DNA of 21,387 bases from positions 1-21,387 of the forward strand of contig NAOQ01000579.1 of assembly GCA_002751075.1 (NCBI GenBank), given 5' to 3'. Below are positions 1-13,330 of this stretch, in pieces (positions within the stretch are counted from its first letter, which is position 1; every line of letters begins with the position of its first letter). A model generated the notes under the pieces. The model ran no database searches, was not told the origin of the DNA, and was given only the letters and a program-made list of their open reading frames with translations. Source of the DNA: Ichthyophonus hoferi. Taxonomy: Eukaryota; Opisthokonta; Ichthyosporea; Ichthyophonida; Ichthyophonidae. The position numbers were made by a program, and so were the translations under genes.

Positions 1-165
1 GTATGTATGTATGCATGTATGTATGTATGTATGTATGCATGTATGTATGTATGTATGTATGCATGTATGTATGTATATATGTATGCATGTATGTGGGTAT
101 GTATGTATGCATGTATGTATGTATCTATGTATATATGTATGTATGTATGTATGTATATGGGGTGT
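1..165. repeat. (GTAT)n tetranucleotide microsatellite
   Basis: The tract is almost pure GTAT/ATGT with regularly spaced GCATGTATG variants, so it is a tetranucleotide array with a weak higher-order pattern. The Met/Cys/Val/Tyr-rich reading frame across it is only a by-product of the repeat. It would lie in or beyond the third intron of the leftward ADPGK gene. It does not look like a telomere repeat. Confidence 0.95.
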
Positions 166-314
166 ATGGGTAGAGTTAAGATGTAAGATATAGCAGGTGG
201 AACAGAGGAGAAAAGGGATTCAGTGTAGATGGGAATAGATGAAGAAATGAACCAAGCAGAAAACACAATTAGAAGATTATAAAGAGCTTGTGAACGTTTA
301 TTGGCCAAATATGA

Positions 315-560
315 CATACATACTATTATACTATTATACTATTTTACTATCATTATTTTACTATCATATTATCATTATTATACTATTATACGATTATACT
401 ATATATATCCTATCCTATTCTATCCTATCCTATCCTATCTTATCATATCCTACTATATTCATACTTATTTTATCCAATCATATCATATCTTATCCTATTC
501 TATCCAATCATATCATATCTTATCCTATTCTATCCAATCATATCATATCCATACCTATAT
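315..560. repeat. TACTATTA and TATCC repeats with a 30-bp unit x ~2.7
   Basis: Low-complexity TACTATTA-type DNA (about 320-405) passes into TATCCTA repeats (about 405-450). A clean 30-bp tandem unit follows, starting at 471, 501 and 531 (TATCCAATCATATCATATCT and onward). Each 30-bp unit contains one CCAATCA heptamer. The array lies just inside intron 3 of ADPGK. Two overlapping reading frames through it are repeat artefacts. Confidence 0.9.
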
Positions 561-570
561 GAAATGATAC

Positions 571-1800
571 CCCCTCCAACCCTTCTGCCCTTTCCACCAA
601 TAGTCTAAAGAGCGTCACATTCGTTATAGTCCTTTCAGCTGATGCCCCCTGGTGATTGGCTTAGAAATATGACATGTAATATGGTATCACACGTCAACCT
701 TTATATGGGTAGTAATAGTACAGTAATACACCATAATATGTATATAAATGACACATTAAATAGTTAATCATTAAATTGATTTATAATTGCACCTTAAGTG
801 GAGAGGCTGGTTCTTATCTAATAAAAACAAAATACACATATATGTAGGAATAACTTAAAAGTTAAAAATATTAATAGCCAATAATGCATACTTTCATGAA
901 TAAATAATAAAATAATTATTTAACTAACTGGTCCAATCACAAATAGCTGATAAAAGTAGAAACTAACCTATGAAAATACTCACAGCTGGTGTAAAATGCT
1001 ACTTTAATATTCGAGAAGTCATTAAATATAAAATTTATACCCCAATAATACAGCGTACAAATAATTAATTAATTAATTAGCCAAATCCCTGCAAACATAA
1101 CTAACCTTCCCCCTACCTGGTTAAAATAATATCCGAAGCACTGCATTAATTGGTCCACATTTTCAATTGATTCCTCACACCCAGTGGGGCTTACAGAGGG
1201 GGATAACGCTGCTGCTGCAAACACATTTACAGCATTCACTACTAGGTCTAGGCATGAATTTACTCCAACTCCATATTTACGAGGGATCTGTTAGGGAAAT
1301 GATATTGCATTTGTTTATATGCTATATTGTACATACATACTACCATACTATCTATCATACATACACCATCATACATACATACTATTAGATATACTACCAT
1401 ACCTACATACCATCGTAATTTAAGATAAGCTATATACTTATGATGGGAGAGTATTGAAAAAGAAAATAGCAGGATAATGCAGGAATTCTTGGAAGGAGAG
1501 GGTAAGTAAGAATAAAATGATAGTGATTAAGGCATGTGTAGATAGATAGAAGGGTGGGTAAGATGTATGTACGCGTAGGTGTAACCATGATAACCAAAGG
1601 CCTACCACTTGAGCACTGTATACACTATTCTTAAGGGCATTAAGAATAAACGGCACAGGTTCCAACCCTTCCTTAGTATGGTTGTCATGGCTAAATATCG
1701 ACCATTCCCCCTTTCGTATATCTATTGGGGCTTCATACTGCACGTACAGAAAGGCAACCACACAAACAAGAAGTGATATTAAAGGCAGCGTATTCCACAT
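571..1800 (-). CDS. ADPGK: ADP-dependent glucokinase, exons 1-3 (3' part beyond the window)
   Basis: ADPGK phosphorylates glucose using ADP and is a ribokinase-like enzyme of the ER membrane in animals. Three exons join without any frame shift: 1606-1800, 1117-1287 and 571-648, all phase 0. The introns are GTAGGC...ACAG, GTAGGG...CCAG and a third opening GTATCA. The start ATG at 1800 is followed by a hydrophobic signal-anchor segment (about residues 5-20), as in the family. Exon 2 begins IPRKYGVGVNSCLDLVV, matching the family's VAVGVNACVDVV at the start of the kinase fold. Exon 3 opens GASAER, matching GAAAER of animal ADPGK. About 148 residues of an expected roughly 450-500 are present. The GGNA substrate loop and the catalytic Asp lie beyond the left edge. 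The long reading frame continuing to 1438 is intron read-through. Identification rests on two motifs at the correct spacing. Confidence 0.85.
1318..1415. repeat. CATAC-rich microsatellite in ADPGK intron 1
   Basis: Irregular CATACATACTAC units lie upstream (in the gene's sense) of the exon 2 acceptor at 1288. The tract is low complexity and contains no coding signal. Confidence 0.75.
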
Positions 1801-2779
1801 GACAAAGGACGTTGTTATGATATGTTAGGTATTTGGATAGAGAGGAGAGGATGTGGTTGCTATGCTACAAAGACTGTTTGGTGTGTGGTGATAGCAACTA
1901 CGAAATGGTCCTATGGGAAAGTGGTCCTATGGGAAAGTGGGTGGGCCCTCAACGACCAATTGGAATACAATCATAAAATCGTTGATTATAATATGTGAAC
2001 ACTCAAAACAAACAAATATCCGATCTTCGCCAACCCCTTTTTGGATTTTCATCAAAATATATCTATCAAGTTATGGTTAGGTTATGACTAGGATATAGAT
2101 ATTTATAATATTTATTATTAATAAATTGTTTCTATTGGTAAACTATATTAATGAACAAATTATTTGCTAGTATTAACTTAACATAATTTAATCATTGCAT
2201 TGTAAATATATGCGATGCTATGCTCTCACATTCCTTCTAAGATAAGCCAATGAACACTCTTTTAACTGGTTAAACCCCGTTAATCATCTTATTCGGTGAT
2301 TTCTTCTTAAAACTTATTTACCTTGAAATTTGCAACGCGTATATGATTGCTCTGTGGTAGATTGCCCTCCTAAGTCCAGCGGCTTATATGCATAACTCTA
2401 CACTCCTTCAATCAATGGCTCGACAAATTATATTTAGAGCCGATAGAGCTATTCTATTTTCATTAGTCAACTTAGAGAATTTTCCCGCCCGCGCATAATT
2501 AAAATAACAATCGTACTTGAGATTGGGTGGTATGTTTCTTCTCTAGCGATCGCAACAAGATCAATAGGAGGTTAGTGTCCACACTATCGAGTTTGGGCAC
2601 CAACTCCCTATCTACAACTTATCATATAATTGATAAAACGCAGTTAGTTGTGCAGCCAGTTGTTGGCTGATGGCCAGTTGAACTAATGAAGGTGCCCAGG
2701 TACCATATAAATTCGGTAACTCTACATCAATCAACACACATAGTCTAAGCATAGGATGAAAATCAAATTATTACATTAC
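1801..2779. other. Intergenic region upstream of ADPGK
   Basis: No convincing exon is visible on either strand. The part nearest ADPGK has two tandem copies of TGGTCCTATGGGAAAG (about 1908-1939) and a CCAAT (1958-1962), a plausible but unproven promoter area. Farther out, TGGGCACC near 2595 and GGTGCCCA near 2691 form a short widely spaced inverted repeat. The rest is A+T-rich and unremarkable. Confidence 0.5.
1908..1939. repeat. 16-bp direct repeat upstream of ADPGK
   Basis: Two adjacent copies of TGGTCCTATGGGAAAG lie about 110-140 bp upstream of the ADPGK start codon. The position and perfect duplication suggest a possible protein-binding site, but no known factor is recognised. Confidence 0.6.
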
Positions 2780-3027
2780 TCATTTTCTACTCGTGAAGGT
2801 CATCCGAATCTGAGGAGTATATAGGAATACTAACATCACTAGTACAAAAAATAAAAAGAATAAAAAGAAATAAAGGTAATTAAAATTAATTAGCACTAAC
2901 GAGCTAACCCCACCTTGACTATTGCCACAGTAAAATGTAATTGACATGAAGAATATGTTTGAGTTGTTTAAGGTCGCCTCTGACACAGTAGACCATTCCA
3001 GTGCTACCCCTGGAGGGTAGTAATAGC
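2780..3027 (-). CDS. Probable terminal exon of a small membrane protein (partial model)
   Basis: The exon would start after the acceptor CCAATCAG at 3028 and end at a TGA at 2780. It encodes about 81 residues: a tyrosine- and proline-rich start (YYYPPG), a polar stretch with N-glycosylation-type NNSN and one cysteine, then a strongly hydrophobic run (about FLFFLFFVLVMLVFLY) and a short basic tail ending TSRK. This is the layout of a type I or tail-anchored membrane protein. In the same frame upstream a stop lies before the acceptor, so an intron is expected. The only in-frame ATG I can connect is at 3115, by way of an unconvincing GTTGCT donor. I do not recognise the family. It lies just downstream of the secreted-protein gene on the same strand. 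Confidence 0.4.
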
Positions 3028-3221
3028 CTGATTGGTTGATTGCATATTACAAAGATTGCGATTCGTGGAAGCGGTAAGGTGGGAAATATTGTTTTAAGCA
3101 ACACGTTAATAACATGTCTCTTTCACTGAAAATTATAATGAAAATTTAATATTTTTAAGAAATTGTATTTTAGAGTAATAAAATTTTGATAGGTTTAAAA
3201 TATTTTTTACTTAAAAAGTTT

Positions 3222-3227
3222 TTTATT
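3222..3227 (-). terminator. AATAAA polyadenylation signal
   Basis: On the minus strand AATAAA lies about 85 bp beyond the stop codon of the 152-residue secreted-protein gene, in an A+T-rich stretch. The spacing is typical, but such hexamers are common in DNA of this composition. Confidence 0.4.
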
Positions 3228-3310
3228 AAGAAATTTAGTAGTAATAAAATCAATACCTTCGTAATTATTATCTGTAGCAAAAGGTCTCTACGAAACATAG
3301 CACAACTAGT

Positions 3311-3769
3311 TTACAACAACACGCCAAATATGACAGCAGCGACAGAAGCAATCAGTGACGGTGCCACAAATGATCCTGCTGCGTTTTTAGCGGCAGAAAA
3401 CTTGTAGTAAATGTTGAAGTTACTTTTTACACACTCATTCCTTTTAATCGTTATCTCGCTCAGTTTTGAATCCTCATTGTCAGCACATTTTGTTCCCTTC
3501 GTAAATATAACTATTTTAATTTCCTCTTTTGTAAGGCTAGCTTCATACTGGTAGTCTTTCTGGACGTCTGACACCTTTTGAGCTAGTTTTGCGCGGAAAA
3601 GGGTATTCGTAGTTAGATCATGGCAACCCTTGGTCATTTTGATCTCAGAGCAAAATCCAGTTTTGCTAGTGCATTTGTCATCCGTATATGAACACAGATT
3701 GAGGGCGGATTGGGCGGATACAGAAGAAGCCAAACCGAGAGCGGCAATGGAAAGAATTATAGACTTCAT
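3311..3769 (-). CDS. Secreted, six-cysteine, probably GPI-anchored protein (152 aa)
   Basis: This is an intronless frame of 152 residues starting at the ATG at 3769. Residues 1-19 form a clear signal peptide (MKSIILSIAALGLASSVSA, likely cut before Gln20). The mature part holds six cysteines (26, 33, 40, 49, 95, 113), which suits three disulfides, and is rich in Lys, Thr and Ser. The C-terminus is a small-residue stretch (about 127-133, AAKNAAG) followed by a hydrophobic tail to the last residue with no basic end, the usual shape of a GPI-attachment signal. A TATA box lies about 65 bp upstream and an AATAAA downstream, so this looks like a complete, transcribed gene. I recognise no family. The inferred place is the outer cell surface, and the function is unknown. 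Confidence 0.75.
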   Translation of the reverse strand: MKSIILSIAALGLASSVSAQSALNLCSYTDDKCTSKTGFCSEIKMTKGCHDLTTNTLFRAKLAQKVSDVQKDYQYEASLTKEEIKIVIFTKGTKCADNEDSKLSEITIKRNECVKSNFNIYYKFSAAKNAAGSFVAPSLIASVAAVIFGVLL

Positions 3770-3831
3770 AATAGATATTGTTTTGTAAAAACTGCAATAA
3801 ATTTCTAATGAACTAAAAACAGGTTCAGCTA

Positions 3832-3839
3832 CTTATATA
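3832..3839 (-). promoter_or_regulatory. TATA box of the secreted-protein gene
   Basis: Read on the minus strand the sequence is CTATATAAGT, about 63-70 bp upstream of the ATG at 3769. This leaves room for a 5' UTR of roughly 35-40 bp. It is the best TATA-box match next to any gene in the window. Confidence 0.6.
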
Positions 3840-4186
3840 GTTAGTAGGAAAGATCTCGACTATGCAAAGATCTAGCTAGTGCGTTATGATTTGATGATTC
3901 ACTGAATGCACCTCCTCATATCTGTATCATATTTCTTAACATCAAAATATTCAATAATAGGGACTGGCCTAAAACGTTACCTAGATATTAGTGATACTGT
4001 ACTGGGTCCACAATCCTATTAGGATCTCGTTTGTGAATTAATATTTTAGTATTTTAATATTTTAATAAATTTAATAAATTGTTGTTGTTGGAACGAAGTT
4101 TTTCAGTACATTTAGATAGATTACTCTTTCTTATTGTTATCACATTCGTGCATTCGGTTGAATTTACTAATTAAGTTCTATAGCAT
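3840..4186. other. Gene-free A+T-rich spacer
   Basis: I see no coding signal. The stretch contains ATTTTAGTATTTTAATATT-type low-complexity DNA around 4040-4085 and the left half of a hairpin (about 4127-4143). Confidence 0.5.
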
Positions 4187-4227
4187 ATGACTGAGTATAA
4201 GAAAAGTGATAACAATAATATAAGAAA
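4127..4227. repeat. Short inverted repeat around a small ORF start
   Basis: CTTTCTTATTGTTATCAC (about 4127-4143) is the reverse complement of GTGATAACAATAATATAAG (from about 4206), with a small insertion in the right half. The potential hairpin encloses the ATG at 4187. It could be a palindromic protein-binding site or a chance A+T-rich match. Confidence 0.5.
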
Positions 4228-4354
4228 TAATCTTCTGCTATTGGTTAACTACATCATAAAAGAATATAATGCCTATCATTCTAAATATGAAAATGGCATT
4301 TACGACACCACACCAATCAACATAAAAGTCGGAAGCAGATGTCTCGATCGCTGA
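4187..4354 (+). CDS. Short uncharacterised ORF (55 aa)
   Basis: ATG at 4187 to TGA at 4352-4354 gives 55 residues beginning MTEYKKSDNNN, with an aliphatic helix-like segment (LLLLVNYII, about residues 16-24) and a mixed charged remainder. Composition is more protein-like than the repeat-derived frames nearby, but I recognise no family and found no clear promoter or splice partner. It could be a first exon or chance. Confidence 0.2.
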   Translation: MTEYKKSDNNNIRNNLLLLVNYIIKEYNAYHSKYENGIYDTTPINIKVGSRCLDR

Positions 4355-4469
4355 AGATAAAATTCCTAGATCCTCGTAGACTTTACATGGATAAACATAC
4401 ACTAACATATTATATATTATATACTATAATGTATTATTACAACATACATGCCATCTAAGAGAACAACAT

Positions 4470-4667
4470 TTGATTGCTATATTCTTGAAAAACCAGCGTT
4501 ATAAGCAACTATCACATGGCATATCAAATTTAACACTCGAATTTGTCATTGTGAAATGTGATAATACTGGATCGCTCATTACTAATGAGTTTGAGTCAAA
4601 TCAAGGCGCTGTATCGGTCGGTATGTACTATCCCGGTGCCTATAGATATTGGGATAACGGGATATAA
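4470..4667 (+). CDS. Uncharacterised ORF or exon (up to 65 aa)
   Basis: The open frame contains a well-balanced stretch (NLTLEFVIVKCDNTGSLI, then EFESNQGAVSVG) that reads like the beta-strand part of a real protein. A good donor (CG|GTATGT near 4620) and several possible AG acceptors near 4490-4510 suggest it may be an internal exon rather than a complete gene. The first residues come from a non-ATG start and are probably not real. No family is recognised, and no partner exon could be linked with confidence to the ORF at 4187. Confidence 0.2.
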   Translation: MIAIFLKNQRYKQLSHGISNLTLEFVIVKCDNTGSLITNEFESNQGAVSVGMYYPGAYRYWDNGI

Positions 4668-4959
4668 AAGAGAAAGGGACAAGAAATAAACTACGGTTTT
4701 ATTTATTAACAGCCATTATTTACTTGGTTCACTTGACCTACAAGTGAAACTAATGTCAATCAACTTTATCAGAGATATAAGTTGACAGTCATTAATGAAT
4801 CTGAACAAGATAGTGCAGACACTACAGGCACTACTAACTTAAGAATAATTAATAAACTGAAACATCATATCATATCTTTTAGCACCGCTCATAAGCTTAT
4901 AATACAAATGAAAATGTAAAGCTCATAAATTCCTCATTAATAATGCATTTTTATCATGT

Positions 4960-6290
4960 TCGGCCTAGTTTGGAAGGCAGTATTAACTAATGCTTTACTG
5001 AAAACAACAGCCTGATTATCTGCCAAGGGAACACAGAATCATTAGGTCATATAAAGCAACCTTTTCTTCCACGAAATAAAGATAAATTTCCGTATGCTTA
5101 GTATTTTGTTCTAGTCCTTAGAAGTCACAAGAGACTATTGTAGATTATTTATCCTCCAAGGTCATGAACAGTTAACAATCCACACCTATATCATCCAGTA
5201 TTTCAGTTAAACAAAATCTATCTTAGAAGCGAGTTGACAGAGCGACAATCTTGGTAGAAAATTTATCCACCAATTGTTGCTCTTTAGATTTTCAGACTAC
5301 TACAGATTCATTGAGTGAGACAACATGGTCACTTATTGTTCTCCTGGCCATACTGTCTTGTCCTCAGTCACTATCACTCCAACCTCGAAATAGTATGTGC
5401 TCCTGATGATAAGCTAAGCAGAAAGCTAAATTTAACTTAATATATCTTATAAGCTGCTTAACGATAGCTTTGTGGTCAGTAGTAAGTTTTCTATTACATG
5501 TATCTCAATATCATGCAATGAAGGCAATTTTGAGTCTTTTCCCCTAACAAGCCAGAAAAGCATGCCAACATATTTCTGATAGCACAAAATGTCACATGGT
5601 GGGTGATTACCCTGGTCATAAACCTGACAAGGAATATTTGAATTTGAAAAATAATAAGTTGAGATTTGTCCAACATCATTGAGTATTTTCCAGATATATG
5701 CAGCCCGAGAGAGATAAATGGTGCCATTTTCATCCTGTCTAATACTAAGTTCAATATATTCTCTGTGACTTACTAAGGCTATTTTTTTTAAAAAAAGCCC
5801 AACCAGCTTAGAGGCAAAATCATCAGCAACTTTTGTATATAAGACTGCAACGAGTAAGTCATCGACATACATACTAATACACAAATAATTTTATTTCCCA
5901 CAGATGAAAAGGCATAGATTCATCTCGCTGGGGTTGAAACCTGGAGTGCACAAAAAATTATTGAGGACAAACTTCCAAGATCTCCTTGGTTGTCTCCATA
6001 CATACATAGAGTGATCGTTGAAGCTTTCATAAAACAAACCTTTCATGTTGCCTCATGAGTAAGTTCTCCTTGATGTGACAATTTAAAAATGTAGAGCTAG
6101 CATCACTTTGTCGGGTAATTTACCCATGGGATGCAGAAAACAAGATAAGCATACAAATAGCACTAAGACTGCTTACAGAAACCAAAAACTCGTCTGAAAT
6201 TAATCTCAGGATGCTGTTTATTCCCTAGAACATAGCCACGAGCCTTGTAATGGTTGACAAAGCCACCATCGGAATACTGAATGGCAAAAA
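4960..6290 (-). mobile_element. Ty1/Copia retrotransposon fossil: reverse transcriptase and RNase H region
   Basis: On the minus strand the segment carries decayed but recognisable Copia pol domains in the family's usual order. The reverse transcriptase lies at roughly 5450-6290, including a YVDD active-site motif near 5860. The RNase H lies at about 4960-5440, including the family's TKH-x-EI...EEKV block. It is clearly broken, with multiple breaks, and looks old. I could not identify integrase, gag or long terminal repeats, so both ends are approximate. It is a different Copia lineage from the pieces at 7315-7956. The longest open piece is 5447-5884. Confidence 0.8.
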
Positions 6291-7314
6291 ACCAAAGGAA
6301 ATTCAATAAGTTTCAGTTATTTGACCTATACGTCCAGAGTCCAGACATGGTTATCTATTACAGCCAATTTCCTAGTTAACTGTATTAACTGCCTCCAAGT
6401 CTCGCCCACGTAAACTAAGCTAATTTTTAAATTAAACCCTTTGAATTAATTAGGCAACAATTTATGAGCTAATGAAATCCTTACCAAATATAGTTTGGTT
6501 CGAGCTTACATATATTTACTATTGAATTCAAGGTTAACCAATAGGATCACACAAAAGAATCGTGCTTACCCACGACAGATTACAAAATATTACAATTATT
6601 CTTACCACATAGCAGAATACTTGATATATATATATATATAAGAAATACACTAGAATAATCTATAAATGACATTATCAGTCAAGCTTTACCATTTTATGTG
6701 CATGACAAGCTCCCACTCTGCCTGATCTAACAAAAATCTATCTTCCTTAACAATGTGGAGAATGTGATTGCTGTGCAGATACACTTAACTTATCTCAAAT
6801 ACGCTTAGTAAAGTATATATAAAATATAGAAAGCACTGGTAGCAAGCCCACATAACAAGAATTCTTATCATTATAAAGATACTTTGTTCTGAAATTATCT
6901 ATTTGTGTATAAATGAGCATCTTGCTAATAAATATTCTAGGGCCACAATATGATCCCACACAAGGTCATCATCTCTCTATGCTTAAATACCCAACACTTA
7001 CTGTTTGTATATTATAATGTTCCCAACTGTGATGCTAAGTTATGCTATACTTAAATTCCCTTCTTGCTTATATCTATTATACATTCTTGGTCTGTCCTTA
7101 GTTTATAATTTTTTACACCGCGTCAAAATACTATCACATCCTCTATATCTCGCTATTACCATAAATCAAAAACCACTCTATTATCAATGGAAAACAGAAT
7201 GAATATACTACACAATATGAGTATAGCATATTCAAAAAAACCGTTTCCAGTAAAGCAATAATGATTAAAAAAATTCTTTAAATGAATATAATTAACATAT
7301 TAACACGATTTGAA
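6291..7314. other. Gene-free region between the two Copia fossils
   Basis: The stretch is A+T-rich with a (TA)n run at about 6624-6640. I see no exon, RNA gene or retroelement domain that I can support. It may include further decayed Copia sequence that is no longer recognisable by eye. The frame at 7005-7202 is hydrophobic low-complexity translation without coding character. Confidence 0.4.
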
Positions 7315-7699
7315 TTATGTAGTAATGTATGCATAATCGAATATACAGTTACTATTAGAATTCATGTTATCAGGAATATTACAATTTATCGCTTCGTTTA
7401 GTAAAATATTATGCAGTCTGTTTTGCTTTAAGATTCCACAAGTTCTCTGATATACCCTCTCTGGCTGAGGGAAATACAGCCGGAATCTGTTTTGGTTATG
7501 CAGTAGCTCAAGAATGAAGTGGGAAATCCCAAGTTCTTTGTTGGAAATCTGGCCGATAGGTTCTTGATAAAATCCTGCATCTTCTTGTGTTGTTTGGCAC
7601 AAATGAGTATGTCATCGACATAAATTGCCAATGCCAGGAATCTCAGCTTGGGGTCATGACACCTGTAGAGGCATGGTTCAGCCTCTTGACGGTAGAAGT
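7315..7699 (-). mobile_element. Copia reverse transcriptase fragment (left half of an inverted pair)
   Basis: The minus strand encodes part of a Copia reverse transcriptase around the YVDD active site (about 7610-7625) and the palm region that follows it. It is a short, broken remnant without integrase, RNase H or terminal repeats. The part from about 7340 to 7603 is repeated in opposite orientation at 7701-7940, and the remainder (about 7604-7699) forms the loop. The high similarity between the two copies suggests that the duplication is much younger than the decay of the element at 4960-6290. Confidence 0.8.
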
Positions 7700-7940
7700 G
7701 TTTGTGCCAAACAACACAAGGAGATGCAGGATTTTATCAAGAACCTATCGGCCAGATTTCCAACAAAGAACTTGGGATTTCCCACTTCATTCTTGAGCTA
7801 ATGCATAACCAAAACAGATTCCGGCTGTATTTCCCTCAGCCAGAGAGGGTATATCAGAGAACTTGTAGAATCTTAAAGCAAAACAGACTGCATAATATTT
7901 TACTAAACGAAGCGATGAATTCTAACAGTTACACTATAGT
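7340..7940. repeat. Inverted repeat of a Copia RT fragment, ~240-260 bp arms, ~97-bp loop
   Basis: The left arm (about 7340-7603) and right arm (7701 to about 7940) are reverse complements with few differences apart from a small length change near the outer end. Example: TTGTGTTGTTTGGCACAAA in the left arm against TTTGTGCCAAACAACACAA in the right. The loop continues the retroelement sequence of the left arm, so this is a fold-back inverted duplication of one fragment rather than two independent insertions. Confidence 0.9.
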
Positions 7941-7956
7941 TTTACATATTATGTAG
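7701..7956 (+). mobile_element. Copia reverse transcriptase fragment (right half of the inverted pair)
   Basis: This is a broken copy of the same Copia RT palm segment as at 7315-7603, here on the plus strand. It starts abruptly in the middle of the domain at the inversion point near 7700 and fades out near 7940. It has no terminal repeats or other domains of its own. Confidence 0.75.
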
Positions 7957-8737
7957 CATTAAAAAAAATTAAAATACTGGCATAAGTCATTTCTGAGTAC
8001 ACTTCTACTTATAGCAGTCATAATATAACTATATAAAATCTAAAATCGCAACCTAGATAAAATTATCATTGCTAAATGAGAGGCTCACTGTGATTGGATA
8101 CAATGATCCTAGATTCCGTTAATCCAATTATATCAATACTTGGGTCAAAATCATATTTGATCAACTTTGACCTTGACCAATGAATTAATCTCGTCATTAT
8201 CGGAAATCAAATTCAGACCCTTAACATTGGTCCAATGAAATATACCAGTGAACCAGTAGCTATATAGAGGTATTATTCGCTATTGACGCAATAAATTAGG
8301 TGCAAATAGCCGAAATAAATATCAATCACAATAAAACCAATTAGATATCAATAAATAAGCTTAATCAATGATATGGGTTATACCAATTTCATAAAACTAA
8401 TCTTCGAGTCAAGAAAGTCAAATAAAGTTTACACCTAACTCCGTAAAAACAGCTCGAATTAATTTCTAGATTGATTAGACACTAACTTATTCTAACCAAT
8501 AGATCCATAATAACTCTAGCATTGATACAAAATAACCGGTGTTATCTTTAATACCCTCTATTTGCAATTTGTATCTTAACAACCTGAACCTAACCTTGCC
8601 TTTGTTTCAACCGATAAATTTATTTAACGTTATAACCACGCCTGCCCGAGGGAAGGCTAACGAACACATCAGGAGAGTGCAGTATAAATACATATGAAAT
8701 TTAATACAATGTTACAATATTCTAACAATTATTGCAA
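7957..8737. other. Gene-free spacer 3' of ARF1
   Basis: No exon or RNA gene is recognised. The stretch holds A+T-rich sequence with scattered CCAAT/ATTGG motifs (for example TGATTGG at 8091). The first 50 bp or so next to 8738 would be the ARF1 3' UTR. No perfect AATAAA is obvious immediately after the stop on the minus strand. Confidence 0.5.

Positions 8738-13330
<4,593 letters not shown>

Noticed and set aside
1-165. Possible telomere or subtelomeric repeat
   Set aside because: The GTAT unit lacks the G-rich strand typical of telomeres, and a gene intron surrounds it.
11-193. Open frame of Met/Cys/Val/Tyr repeats
   Set aside because: It is a direct translation of the GTAT microsatellite, with no other coding signal.
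290-567. Two overlapping Ile/Leu/Tyr/Ser-rich frames
   Set aside because: Both are translations of TACTATTA and TATCC repeats inside ADPGK intron 3.
1438-1605. Continuation of the ADPGK first-exon frame as a longer single-exon membrane protein
   Set aside because: A donor at 1605 joins in frame to an exon with clear family motifs, and the extension is CT-rich intron sequence.
6496-6508. tRNA B-box-like GGTTCGAGC
   Set aside because: No A box at a suitable distance and no cloverleaf could be drawn around it.
7005-7202. 65-residue hydrophobic frame
   Set aside because: Low-complexity A+T-rich translation with no start context, splice signals or family resemblance.
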